Of a DNA stretch of 64,000 bases, positions 8,504-17,131 are shown in pieces. The notes under the pieces are model-generated. The model was not told the DNA's origin. It made no database searches and saw only the letters and a program-made list of their open reading frames with translations. A program made the translations under genes and the position numbers. The DNA lies in contig JACPUU010000007.1 in NCBI GenBank assembly GCA_016192075.1, positions 186,001-250,000 on the forward strand, in the 5' to 3' direction. How positions within the stretch are numbered: the first letter of the stretch is position 1; every line of letters begins with the position of its first letter. Source of the DNA: Bacteroidota bacterium (GTDB lineage Bacteria > Bacteroidota > Bacteroidia > Flavobacteriales_D > Crocinitomicaceae).

Positions 8504-10686
8504 TTCGCCATTTCACTCATAAACTTGATGCGCATTAAACGAAGCTGATCTTCTTCAAAATTATCTCCCAGTTCCTGCAGTGCATCTTCAAGACTATCAG
8601 ATTCTGCTTCCAGAAAATAATCATAAATATCTTCCTGATCTTCTTCATCCAGCATGTCATCAATATAATAATCAATGTTGATTTTGGTGCCTGAACTTAC
8701 AATGGCCTCAATTTCTTCAATTACCTCAGATACGGCCTTGCCCTGTGACCGGGCAATGGCATCCAACGGCATTTTTCGGTCTACATTCTGAATAATCTGC
8801 ACTTTTAGTCCTGATTTGTTGACGATGGATTTTACCACAAAATCCTGCGGACGATCAATGTCATTTTCTTCTACATACCGCGCAATGAGTTCTACAAAAG
8901 GTCTTCCATAGCGTGATGCTTTGCCCTGTCCCACTCCCTGAATGCTGGTCAGTTCTTCAAGCGTAATTGGATATTGCACGGCCATATCCTGCAGGGAAGG
9001 TTCCTGAAAAACAACAAACGGCGGAATATTTTTTTCTTTTGATACTTTTTTTCTCAGGTCAAGCAACATGGCATACAAAGCCTCATCGGCACTGTTGTTT
9101 CCTTTTGGAGTGCTGATATCCTCATCACTGTCTCCGGTATAATCATGTTCTTTTAACAGCAGGAATGAAACCGGGTTTGCCATAAAGGCTCTTCCTTTTT
9201 CAGTCAGTTTTAATGTACCGTAGCTTTCAATTTCTTTAACCAGCAAATCATTTACCACGCACTGGCGGGCAACAGCATTCCAGAAAATGAGATCGCGCGC
9301 TTTTCCTTTTCCAAAAAGCGGTTCTTTGTCGTGTTTGTATGATTTAATTTCAGTAGTCTCACGGCCGTGTACAAATTCACAAACATATTTGGCTTTTTGT
9401 TTTTCACGGAGTGCTTCAACTGATTGCAGGAAGAGCAATACTTCTTCTTTTCCTTCTGTTTTCTCGCGTGGATTTTTGCAATTGTCACACATTTCATTGC
9501 AGCCGCGCTCATCAAACTGCTCACCAAAATAATGCAAAATGTATTTTCTGCGGCATACCGATGTTTCAGCATACGATACGGTTTCGTGCAATAATTGTCT
9601 GCCAATTTCCTGTTCAGAAATTGGTTTGCCCTGCAGAAATTTTTCCAGCTTTTCAATGTCTTTATAACTGTAGAATGTGAGGCAATACCCTTCACCTCCG
9701 TCACGGCCTGCGCGACCTGTTTCCTGGTAGTAACTTTCAAGACTTTTTGGAATGTCGTGGTGAATCACATAACGGACATCGGGTTTGTCAATGCCCATTC
9801 CAAAAGCAATGGTGGCCACAATTACATCAGCCTCTTCCATCAGAAACATATCCTGATGCCTGGCGCGAACAGGAGAGTCAAGCCCTGCGTGATAAGCAAG
9901 TGCATTGATACCGTTTACCTGCAGCAACTCGGCAATCTCCTCTACCTTTTTACGGCTGAGGCAATACACAATACCTGATTTGCCGGGTCTTTCCTTAATA
10001 AAGCGAATGATGTTTTTTTCAACGTCGCGCTTGGGTCTTACCTCATAAAAGAGATTATCCCGGTTAAATGACATTTTGAAAATGGTAGCGTCAAGCATGT
10101 TCAGATTTTTCTGAATATCATGCTGTACTTTTGGCGTTGCGGTAGCTGTCAGCGCAATGATGGGAACGTTGCTGATTTTTTCAAATATTTCACGCAAACG
10201 ACGGTATTCAGGTCTGAAATCATGTCCCCACTCTGAAATACAATGCGCTTCATCAATGGCAAAAAATGAAATTTCAACACCAGTCAGAAAATCAATATTC
10301 TCTTGCTTAGTCAGTGATTCAGGCGCTACATAAAGCAGTTTGGTTTTGCCGTCTGAAATATCATCACGCACCTTTTTGATTTCACTTTTGGTCAGCGATG
10401 AATTGAGAAAATGTGCAATTTCATCAGACTCACTCACGTGGCGAATGGCATCTACCTGGTTTTTCATCAGGGCAATGAGCGGAGAAACAATAATGGCTGT
10501 ACCCTCACAGATTAGTGCCGGCAATTGATAGCAGAGCGATTTTCCACCACCGGTTGGCATAATGACAAATGTATTTTTGCCATCCAGAACGTTCTGCACA
10601 ATCCGTTCCTGCTCTCCTTTAAAACTGCTAAATCCAAAATATTTGCGCAGTGCATCTTTCAGAGTGGTTTCGCTAACTAAATTCAT
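8500..10686 (-). CDS. recQ: ATP-dependent DNA helicase RecQ
   Basis: 728 aa, full length. The helicase core has Walker A (MPTGGGKSLCYQLPAL, GGGKS at 46-50), the DEAH box (AIDEAHCISEWGHDFRPEYR, about 143-162), and motifs V and VI (GMGIDKPDVRYVIHHDIPKS, YYQETGRAGRDG). The RecQ-C zinc site has CRRKYILHYFGEQFDERGC followed by CDNC. An HRDC domain near 560-635 (TLEELTSIQGVGQGKASRYG) precedes a C-terminal tail very rich in Asp and Glu (DDMLDEEDQEDIYDY). RecQ unwinds recombination and repair intermediates 3' to 5'. The gene converges on the MFS gene with a 4-bp overlap. A possible promoter on the minus strand, TTG-N18-TAGAATTG, lies at about 10738-10766. Confidence 0.96.
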   Translation of the reverse strand: MNLVSETTLKDALRKYFGFSSFKGEQERIVQNVLDGKNTFVIMPTGGGKSLCYQLPALICEGTAIIVSPLIALMKNQVDAIRHVSESDEIAHFLNSSLTKSEIKKVRDDISDGKTKLLYVAPESLTKQENIDFLTGVEISFFAIDEAHCISEWGHDFRPEYRRLREIFEKISNVPIIALTATATPKVQHDIQKNLNMLDATIFKMSFNRDNLFYEVRPKRDVEKNIIRFIKERPGKSGIVYCLSRKKVEEIAELLQVNGINALAYHAGLDSPVRARHQDMFLMEEADVIVATIAFGMGIDKPDVRYVIHHDIPKSLESYYQETGRAGRDGGEGYCLTFYSYKDIEKLEKFLQGKPISEQEIGRQLLHETVSYAETSVCRRKYILHYFGEQFDERGCNEMCDNCKNPREKTEGKEEVLLFLQSVEALREKQKAKYVCEFVHGRETTEIKSYKHDKEPLFGKGKARDLIFWNAVARQCVVNDLLVKEIESYGTLKLTEKGRAFMANPVSFLLLKEHDYTGDSDEDISTPKGNNSADEALYAMLLDLRKKVSKEKNIPPFVVFQEPSLQDMAVQYPITLEELTSIQGVGQGKASRYGRPFVELIARYVEENDIDRPQDFVVKSIVNKSGLKVQIIQNVDRKMPLDAIARSQGKAVSEVIEEIEAIVSSGTKINIDYYIDDMLDEEDQEDIYDYFLEAESDSLEDALQELGDNFEEDQLRLMRIKFMSEMAN

Positions 10687-10909
10687 TGAATATAAGATTC
10701 TTAATAATTCGTTTATTTTTAAGGGACGCTAAGTTAACAATTCTAAATGCTGTAAAAACAAGGCAACCTGTAAACTCGATGTGCCTTTCTAAAGTTAAGA
10801 CAAAAGATTCTTTTTTTCCTACTAAAGTTTTAAAAAAGTTGCACTTCCTTTCCAAACGGCTTTGTGTTAAACTTCTGTTAACCTTTTTAAACGCGGTAGT
10901 TTACTGCTA

Positions 10910-10917
10910 TACATTTG
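10910..10917 (+). promoter_or_regulatory. Promoter -7 element of the DUF1573 cluster
   Basis: TACATTTG fits TAnnTTTG and lies 40 bp before the ATG at 10958. The gap 10687-10957 separates this start from the divergent recQ start and holds no other gene. No good -33 box was seen. Confidence 0.55.
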
Positions 10918-10957
10918 AGCAATCGAACGAAGTAAATTAAACTTAACACTAAAAATT

Positions 10958-11395
10958 ATGAAAACAACGTTTTTTTTCTTCGCTATTACTATGATCGCAA
11001 TCATCGGGTTTTTTCCTAACGCGCAGGCACAGCTTTCTGAACCGGACGCAGCCGGCGCACAAATTACAGTGGATAAGGAGGTCCATGATTATGGCACCAT
11101 AGAACAAGGTGCATCGGGTGAATGTGTTTTTATCATCACCAACAGTGGAACAGAAGCGCTGCTTATTTCAGAATGCAGGGGCTCCTGCTCATGCACTATT
11201 CCAAACTGGCCCAAAGAACCCATTAAGCCGGGTGAAACAGCTCAGATTTTTGTAAAATATGATACCAACCGTGTAGGCCCCATCAATAAAACAGTTACGA
11301 TTACGTCAAATGCTGTCAATAGTCCTGTCATGATGGTCCGGATTAAGGGAAATGTAACAGCCAAAACAACCGCCGTAACCCCTGCTGCACCTTGA
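10958..11395 (+). CDS. DUF1573 exported protein, copy 1 of 4
   Basis: 145 aa: a signal peptide (MKTTFFFFAITMIAIIGFF to AQAQ) followed by one DUF1573 domain, an Ig/ASPM-SPD-2-Hydin-like beta sandwich. Visible signatures are VDKEVHDYGTIEQGASGECV, TNSGTEALLIS, GSCSCTIPNWPKEPIKPGE and the last strand MVRIKGNVTAK. It is the most divergent of the first three copies: it has SCSC and a Trp where copies 2 and 3 have SCGC and an extra Cys. Function is not established for the family; a periplasmic or surface role is inferred from the signal peptide. Confidence 0.88.
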   Translation: MKTTFFFFAITMIAIIGFFPNAQAQLSEPDAAGAQITVDKEVHDYGTIEQGASGECVFIITNSGTEALLISECRGSCSCTIPNWPKEPIKPGETAQIFVKYDTNRVGPINKTVTITSNAVNSPVMMVRIKGNVTAKTTAVTPAAP

Positions 11396-11464
11396 AAAAA
11401 GCCACAAACAGGGCGATTTTTGTTAATGATGTGTTAAACTTTCAAAAAAACGAAAAACTGGATG

Positions 11465-11472
11465 TAAATTTG
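11465..11472 (+). promoter_or_regulatory. Promoter -7 element before the second DUF1573 gene
   Basis: TAAATTTG matches TAnnTTTG, with TTTC at 11440-11443 about 21 bp upstream as a weak -33 box. The 116-bp gap and this motif suggest copies 2-4 can be expressed separately from copy 1. Confidence 0.5.
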
Positions 11473-11511
11473 GTGATACAAAAGCATAAAACAGATTCTA
11501 ATTAAACATTT

Positions 11512-11967
11512 ATGAAAAAAGCAATTTTATCTCTGGCAGTTACCGCAGCGTCCATTTTTGCAGTTAACACAACGGTTCTTGCCCAACCAGAAGTAAACGC
11601 AACCAGTAAAGCGGTCATTACAATTGATAAAGAAGTTCATGATTACGGAACAATTGAACAAGGAGCCAATGGTGAATGCGTGTTCACAGTAACAAACACC
11701 GGTACTGAGCCTTTGATTATTTCACTTTGTAAAGGATCATGCGGCTGTACAGTTCCTGTTTGCCCGCAAGAACCTATCGCACCTGGTGCTTCTGCCAAAA
11801 TCACGGTTAAATACAACACCGCTAATCCGGGTCCTATCAATAAATCGGTAACCATTACATCAAACGCCAGCAATGAACCAAGCAAAACGGTTCGTATTTC
11901 AGGTAACGTAACGGCAAAACCGGCTGGTGGCGCACCCGTAAATACAGGCGGGCCAACTAATCAATAA
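11512..11967 (+). CDS. DUF1573 exported protein, copy 2 of 4
   Basis: 151 aa: a signal peptide (MKKAILSLAVTAASIFAV to VLAQ) and one DUF1573 domain. The core (IDKEVHDYGTIEQGANGECV, GSCGCTVPVCPQEPIAPG, NKSVTITSNASNEPSKTVRI) is very close to copy 3, which points to recent duplication. Four cysteines in CKGSCGCTVPVC could form a disulfide or metal site. The domain ends in a short flexible Gly/Pro/Thr tail. Copy 3 follows after 41 bp, probably on the same transcript. No specific function is known. Confidence 0.88.
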   Translation: MKKAILSLAVTAASIFAVNTTVLAQPEVNATSKAVITIDKEVHDYGTIEQGANGECVFTVTNTGTEPLIISLCKGSCGCTVPVCPQEPIAPGASAKITVKYNTANPGPINKSVTITSNASNEPSKTVRISGNVTAKPAGGAPVNTGGPTNQ

Positions 11968-12008
11968 AAAACAGAGTCTATACTTTAAAAACTATAAAAC
12001 AACGTAAC

Positions 12009-12440
12009 ATGAAAAAAGTAATTTTTACCTTAAGTCTGCTTGTGGCAGCAATGATTGGAATGAATGCATACGCTCAGGAAGTTGGAGCAAACGGACCGGT
12101 TATTACCATTGACAAAGAAGTACACGACTATGGTACCATGGAACAAGGTGGAAACGGAGAATGCGTTTTTACAGTAACCAACACCGGTAATGAGCCATTG
12201 CTGATTCAAATGTGCAAAGGTTCTTGCGGATGCACCGTACCTTCTTGCCCGGTTGAACCAATTGCACCAGGTGCCACTTCTACTATCAAAGTAAAATATG
12301 ACACCAACCGCGTAGGGCCAATCAACAAAACAGTTACCATTACGTCAAATGCGACAAACGAACCTTCAAAAATGATTCGTATCAAAGGAAACATTGTTGC
12401 TAAACCAACTGAAGGCGGAACAACAACACCGACTAACTAA
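12009..12440 (+). CDS. DUF1573 exported protein, copy 3 of 4
   Basis: 143 aa: a signal peptide (MKKVIFTLSLLVAAMIG to AYAQ), then a DUF1573 domain (IDKEVHDYGTMEQGGNGECV, GSCGCTVPSCPVEPIAPG, NKTVTITSNATNEPSKMIRI). The four-cysteine pattern of copy 2 is kept. It ends in a short Gly/Thr-rich tail. It is followed by copy 4 after 18 bp, so both are likely on one mRNA. Confidence 0.88.
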   Translation: MKKVIFTLSLLVAAMIGMNAYAQEVGANGPVITIDKEVHDYGTMEQGGNGECVFTVTNTGNEPLLIQMCKGSCGCTVPSCPVEPIAPGATSTIKVKYDTNRVGPINKTVTITSNATNEPSKMIRIKGNIVAKPTEGGTTTPTN

Positions 12441-12458
12441 AATTTTCTTTAACAATTG

Positions 12459-12839
12459 ATGAAGCTATTCGATTTTGCGATCATAATAGCGCTGAGTTCC
12501 GCATTCACCCTCACGGGTGGTGCGGAATTCTATTTTAAGGAGTCCCGTGTCAAATTCCCGGACACCAGCGAAGGCGCTGTATTAACGCATGATTTTCAAT
12601 TCACCAACGTTGGTGATGTTGCGCTTGTAATCTCTGAATACAAAGTGGCCTGCACCTGCACACAGGTCGATTTCCCCAAAGAACCCATTGCGCCGAATGG
12701 CAGCGGAACCATTCACCTGAAATTTAATACCGAAGGTAAATACGGCTTACAACTGCGAAAAATAGAATTGTATTCCAACGCGTCTGATAAACCATTCGAG
12801 CTGAGTTTTAAAGTGAATGTAATTCCGCGCGAAGATTAG
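12459..12839 (+). CDS. DUF1573 protein, divergent copy 4 of 4
   Basis: 126 aa from the ATG at 12459; a TTG three bases upstream is the alternative start. The N-terminus (MKLFDFAIIIALSSAFTLTGGAE) is a weaker signal peptide than in copies 1-3. The domain keeps the fold pattern (KFPDTSEGAVLTHDFQFTNV, ACTCTQVDFPKEPIAPNG, KIELYSNASDKPFELSFKV) but lacks the extra cysteines and the HDYGT motif. It is therefore an older paralogue and not a recent copy. It closes the cluster and faces folP, with 74 bp between the two stops. Confidence 0.82.
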   Translation: MKLFDFAIIIALSSAFTLTGGAEFYFKESRVKFPDTSEGAVLTHDFQFTNVGDVALVISEYKVACTCTQVDFPKEPIAPNGSGTIHLKFNTEGKYGLQLRKIELYSNASDKPFELSFKVNVIPRED

Positions 12840-12913
12840 TTTTGAGGCAAGAGCCATGCGTGAAGCAGCAAGCGGCATTCTATGCTTACTCATTACGTTT
12901 TTCCCCTTTGCCT

Positions 12914-13783
12914 TTATTGTTCTTGCCTCTTTCCTTCTTTCATCAACCCCACCAGCTCAACAGCCTGTCTTGCTTCTTTAACATCGTGCACCCGCAGTAT
13001 AGAGGCCCCCTTCATCAGGGCAATGGTATTTACAACCGTTGTTCCATTCAGGCTCTCTTCAGGTGTTATGCCCAGTGTTTTATAGATCATTGATTTACGT
13101 GAAACGCCTACCAGTATGGGGTAACCAAGTACAGAAAACTGATTCAGCTCATTCAGCAATTCAAAATTCTGCGAACCGTTTTTGCTGAACCCAAAGCCCG
13201 GATCCAGGATAATGTCACACACTCCCCTTTCCTTTGCCAGTGAAACCTGCCGGCCAAAGTACGTGAGCATTTCAGCAACCATGTTCTGGTACTCATTTTG
13301 AGCAACCATGGTTTGTGGATTACCGCGCATGTGCATCAAAACATAGGGGGCCTTGTGAGCCGCCGCTACATCAAAAATGTGCTCATCCAACTGACCGCCC
13401 GAAATGTCATTCACCACTGAGGCTCCTGCTTTCAATGCAGCTTCAGCAACTTTGCTCCTGAACGTATCTATCGAAATTAAAAGATCGGGGAAATGCCGGT
13501 GAACGGTCTCAATCAGTGGTACAACCCTGTTTAATTCTTCTGTTTCAGAAACATCTGCCGCACCCGGCCGTGATGAATACCCGCCCATGTCAATAATTTC
13601 TGCCCCGGCAGCCTGCATTTCAACCACTTTGGCAATCACCCTGTCTGCTTCACTCAGCCTGCTTGAAGCATAGAAACTGTCAGGGGTTACATTGATAATA
13701 CCCATAACCAGCGGCTTATCAAACGAGCGCAAAATACCTTTAAAATTGAAGGTCAGTTTTGGGTAAAATGCAGTATCTTTCAC
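12914..13783 (-). CDS. folP: Dihydropteroate synthase
   Basis: 289 aa, normal length. It condenses 6-hydroxymethyl-dihydropterin diphosphate with p-aminobenzoate in folate synthesis and is the sulfonamide target. Motifs in order: MGIINVTPDSFY, GAEIIDMGGYSSRPGA, SIDTFRSKVAEAAL, ASVVNDISGG, VLMHMRGNPQTM, DIILDPGFGFSKN, PILVGVSRKSMI and the C-terminal RVHDV. The start (MKDTAFYPKLTFNFKG) leaves 28 bp to the divergent DUF1599 gene, so promoters of the two genes must overlap or lie inside coding sequence. folP next to a DUF1599 gene is a familiar Bacteroidota arrangement. Confidence 0.96.
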   Translation of the reverse strand: MKDTAFYPKLTFNFKGILRSFDKPLVMGIINVTPDSFYASSRLSEADRVIAKVVEMQAAGAEIIDMGGYSSRPGAADVSETEELNRVVPLIETVHRHFPDLLISIDTFRSKVAEAALKAGASVVNDISGGQLDEHIFDVAAAHKAPYVLMHMRGNPQTMVAQNEYQNMVAEMLTYFGRQVSLAKERGVCDIILDPGFGFSKNGSQNFELLNELNQFSVLGYPILVGVSRKSMIYKTLGITPEESLNGTTVVNTIALMKGASILRVHDVKEARQAVELVGLMKEGKRQEQ

Positions 13784-13811
13784 GGCTAAAATTTAATGTT
13801 GCAATCAGAGA

Positions 13812-14366
13812 ATGACTAAAACAGCGGAACAATATAAAAAAGTAATTGCGAATTGCCGGTCTGTTTTTGAGAAAAAAGCCAGGGATTATGGAACAGCCTG
13901 GCGTATTTTACGCATCAGTTCGTTAACCGACCAGATTTTTATCAAGGCTCAGCGTATCCGCACCATCCAGGAGAAAGGAATCAGCAAAGTAGGTGAAAGT
14001 ATTGAGGGCGAATTTGTTGCCATTGTAAACTATTGCGTAATGGGCCTTATTCAACTTGACCTGGGACACGATAAGCAACTGGAACTGCCCTTAGACCATA
14101 CCTTGTCACTCTACGATGCCAAAACAAAACAGGCATTTGAGCTGATGCAAGCCAAAAATCACGATTACGGCGAAGCATGGCGTGATATGCGAATCAGTTC
14201 ACTGACAGACCTGATTATGATGAAAATTCTGCGCACCAAACAAATTGAAGATAACCAGGGAAAAACACTGATTTCAGAAGGTATTGATGCCAATTACCTG
14301 GATATGCTCAATTATGCCGTATTCGCACTCATCAAATCAGACGAATCTGCCGAAAATGTTACATAA
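13812..14366 (+). CDS. DUF1599 (Nmad1-type) protein with two tandem domains
   Basis: 184 aa made of two copies of the same domain: KKARDYGTAWRILRISSLTDQ at about residues 22-42 and KNHDYGEAWRDMRISSLTDL at about 113-132. Each is followed by an IL/AQR-type helix and an acidic strand (EFVAIVNYCVMGLIQ; NYLDMLNYAVFALIK). The family has been described as nucleotide-modification-associated from context; its activity is unproven, and here it sits with housekeeping genes and not phage genes. It starts 28 bp from divergent folP and is followed by the BT_3928-type gene and tpiA, a conserved order in Bacteroidota. Confidence 0.88.
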   Translation: MTKTAEQYKKVIANCRSVFEKKARDYGTAWRILRISSLTDQIFIKAQRIRTIQEKGISKVGESIEGEFVAIVNYCVMGLIQLDLGHDKQLELPLDHTLSLYDAKTKQAFELMQAKNHDYGEAWRDMRISSLTDLIMMKILRTKQIEDNQGKTLISEGIDANYLDMLNYAVFALIKSDESAENVT

Positions 14367-14428
14367 CTGTTAAGCCGGTACATAAACCCGAATGAATGAA
14401 ATAAATTCAACCCAAAATACCTAAAGTC

Positions 14429-16204
14429 ATGTCAGATCTTAATCCAAAAAACAACAAACTCGACGTCCAGGGAAGGTCATTGGTACTGAATTCAGCCCTG
14501 ATTGCCCTGAACCTTGCAGGCGTATTCTTTATCGTCAAAGGCTTTCACCTATCAGCCGGAGACAATGATTCTATTTATAAAATAACCGGCTTTTTGCTTT
14601 TATTGCTGAGCCTTGGCGGACTGGCTTTACTAAAAGGCATTTTCCTGTTCTCGTATGTATCACGCGTTTTGGTTGGAGGTTTATTCATTGTCTCAGGATT
14701 GATCAAAGCCAATGATCCCTGGGGATTTGCCTTTAAACTCGAAGAGTATTTTGCAGCAGACGGTTTGTCGTTTGATTACCCGTTCTTTGAACAATTTGCA
14801 CCCTACGCCCTTCAGTTATCAATTGTTATTTGCATTGCAGAAATTGTTCTGGGTGTTGCCGTGATACTGGGTGGAAAAATCAAACTGGCCGCCTGGTCAC
14901 TTCTTTTTATGATGGGCTTTTTTACCTGGCTTACCTGGTACACCACCTCGTGTAATGACAAACAATTGCTAGCCATGGAATTGGGAACTGAATTCAACCG
15001 CCAGTGCGTAACTGACTGCGGTTGTTTTGGTGATGCCCTGCGCGGATCTGTAGGCCGGTCACTTACACCCATTGAATCGTTCTGGAAAGACCTGGTACTG
15101 TTTTATTTTGTCCTGATCATATTTGCCAATCAATGGAAAATCAAATTAAACCAGGTGCGGGAAAACTGGATTATGGTACCTGCCGCACTGGTGGTTGTTA
15201 TTTTCTTCTCCTGGGTATTCGGATGGTATTTCCCAATCCTGTTTTTCCTGATTGCCATGCTGGGTTCATTTGTAGTTGGCAACCTCAACATTGGCACTAT
15301 GGGTAAACCCTGGAAAATGGCCGTTTTTGTCACATTCATTTCGTTTATTTTCAGTTTGTATACCAGCATGTACATGGAACTGAAGGATTACCGCGCTTAC
15401 AAAATAGGCAACAACATTCGTGAAGAAATGATTGTCAAAGAACCGCGAATTACGGATTACGTGCTGAAATACGAAGAAAAAGCCACCGGAAAAATCATTG
15501 ATTTTGCCGTCGATCAGTGGGAAATTTACACCGATACAACCAACTATAAATTTGTTGAACGTGAAGAAATTGTAATTGCTGAAGGTGTGCCGGCAACCAT
15601 TACTGATTTCTATGCCTCAATCGAATACAGCAACCTGACCGAAGAAGAAAAAACCATTCCCTACATTGATTCACTGATTCAGGCAGATTATGATTTTTAT
15701 TATGAAGATAAGCTGGTATTAAAAACACAATGGGGCAATGATACCATTGCAGCCATGGAATACGATACGCTGTATTATCCTGATTCAGTTTATACCAAAG
15801 TCAGCAGTTATACGGCACTCATTGATCCGTCCAAATCATTTTCACTTGACCTGACAGAATATCTTTTGAATGCCGATACCATTTTTATTATGACCATTCG
15901 TGATATCAAAACCATTGGAAAAGATGAAATGACCGACATGAAAGCCGTTTATGAAAAAGCCAGGGAACGCGGTATTCCATTTGTGGTGCTGAGCCCTGCA
16001 ACACCTGCCGAAATTGCTGCTTTCAAAACCACGCATGACTTTCATCCGTTGTTTTTGACATTTGACGGCACCGAGGTTAAAATTATTATACGCTCAAACC
16101 CAGGCCTTGTGCTGCTGCAAAAAGCCACCATTGTTAACAAATGGCCTTGGCGCAGCGTTCCTGATTTTGAAGACATACTCGAAGAACATTTTCAAACCAA
16201 CTAA
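14429..16204 (+). CDS. BT_3928-type DoxX-like membrane protein
   Basis: 591 aa. About eight membrane helices lie in the first 310 residues. The DoxX-like part has VLVGGLFIVSGLIKANDPWG, and a later loop holds several cysteines (TTSCNDKQ, RQCVTDCGCFGDALRG). The second half (from about 320) is soluble. Its last third looks thioredoxin-like in outline (LNADTIFIMTIRDI, FVVLSPATPAEIAAF, NPGLVLLQKATIV) but has no CXXC, so redox activity is not supported. It lies 6 bp before tpiA, as is typical for this family. The role is unknown; a link to thiol or respiratory membrane processes is a guess from the DoxX fold. Confidence 0.85.
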   Translation: MSDLNPKNNKLDVQGRSLVLNSALIALNLAGVFFIVKGFHLSAGDNDSIYKITGFLLLLLSLGGLALLKGIFLFSYVSRVLVGGLFIVSGLIKANDPWGFAFKLEEYFAADGLSFDYPFFEQFAPYALQLSIVICIAEIVLGVAVILGGKIKLAAWSLLFMMGFFTWLTWYTTSCNDKQLLAMELGTEFNRQCVTDCGCFGDALRGSVGRSLTPIESFWKDLVLFYFVLIIFANQWKIKLNQVRENWIMVPAALVVVIFFSWVFGWYFPILFFLIAMLGSFVVGNLNIGTMGKPWKMAVFVTFISFIFSLYTSMYMELKDYRAYKIGNNIREEMIVKEPRITDYVLKYEEKATGKIIDFAVDQWEIYTDTTNYKFVEREEIVIAEGVPATITDFYASIEYSNLTEEEKTIPYIDSLIQADYDFYYEDKLVLKTQWGNDTIAAMEYDTLYYPDSVYTKVSSYTALIDPSKSFSLDLTEYLLNADTIFIMTIRDIKTIGKDEMTDMKAVYEKARERGIPFVVLSPATPAEIAAFKTTHDFHPLFLTFDGTEVKIIIRSNPGLVLLQKATIVNKWPWRSVPDFEDILEEHFQTN

Positions 16205-16210
16205 ACTCAA

Positions 16211-16969
16211 ATGCGAAAACACCTAGTAGCCGGAAACTGGAAGATGAACCTGACTTATTCAGAAGCCAAACAACTTTTGTCCAGAATTATTGATCAGAAA
16301 GAAAAGTACAGTCCATCAACCGAAGTGGTTATCTGCCCGCCGGCTATATACCTGGCCTCTTTCTCAGAGCATTTACGCAATCATCCTGCTATTAAACTGG
16401 GAGCTCAGAATTGTTTTCACCAGGACGCAGGTGCCTATACCGGAGAAACCTCCCCGGCCCAGCTGAAAAGCCTTGATGTGAAATACTGCATCATTGGCCA
16501 TTCTGAAAGACGTGAGCATTTTAATGAAAGTTATGACCTGCTTGCCAAAAAAGCAAAAGCACTTTTACGCCATGGCATACAGCCCATTTTTTGCTGCGGT
16601 GAACAGCTTGAAGTACGAAGCAGCAATGTTTACAAGGAATTTATTATGAAACAGATTGAAGAAAGTTTGTTTCAGCTCAAACCTGAAGAAATTGCGCAGG
16701 TTGTTATTGCCTATGAACCTATTTGGGCCATTGGCACCGGAAAAACAGCAACAGCTATACAGGCGCAGGAAGTGCAGGGACTTATACGTGCACGCGTTAC
16801 CAAACAATTTGGTGAAAAAGTTGCGTCAGAAATGACCCTGCTTTACGGCGGCAGCTGCAAGGCTGAAAATGCCCGCGAACTTTTTGCCCAGCCTGATGTG
16901 GATGGCGGACTGGTTGGCGGCGCATCACTCGATGCAGCAGAATTTTTGCAAATTTCAAACTCCTTTTAA
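16211..16969 (+). CDS. tpiA: Triosephosphate isomerase
   Basis: 252 aa, normal length. It interconverts dihydroxyacetone phosphate and glyceraldehyde 3-phosphate in glycolysis and gluconeogenesis. All catalytic parts are present: Lys11 in AGNWKMN, His97 in CIIGHSERR, Glu169 in AYEPIWAIGTGKTA, and the phosphate-binding LYGGSCKAENA and GGLVGGASL. It starts 6 bp after the BT_3928-type gene and probably shares its transcript. Confidence 0.97.
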   Translation: MRKHLVAGNWKMNLTYSEAKQLLSRIIDQKEKYSPSTEVVICPPAIYLASFSEHLRNHPAIKLGAQNCFHQDAGAYTGETSPAQLKSLDVKYCIIGHSERREHFNESYDLLAKKAKALLRHGIQPIFCCGEQLEVRSSNVYKEFIMKQIEESLFQLKPEEIAQVVIAYEPIWAIGTGKTATAIQAQEVQGLIRARVTKQFGEKVASEMTLLYGGSCKAENARELFAQPDVDGGLVGGASLDAAEFLQISNSF

Positions 16970-17061
16970 ACGTTTGTTTGAAAATGCGTGATTTAGAATT
17001 ATAACCGGCAGAAAGCATTTTACACCCGCAGACCCAGGCAGACCACTGTAATTGGATTTTA

Positions 17062-17083
17062 GGCGCAGGAAGGAATCTGCGCC
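17062..17083. repeat. Short inverted repeat between tpiA and prmA
   Basis: GGCGCAG (17062-17068) pairs with CTGCGCC (17077-17083) around an 8-nt loop. It lacks a T-run, so a terminator role is uncertain. Confidence 0.35.
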
Positions 17084-17131
17084 CTTTATCTGCAAAAATC
17101 AGCGGGAAAAACCATTTTAAAAATATCAAAC

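Noticed and set aside
12844-12929. Inverted repeat GAGGCAAGA/TCTTGCCTC as a terminator between the last DUF1573 gene and folP
   Set aside because: The arms are 68 bp apart, one lies in the folP coding end, and no T-run follows.
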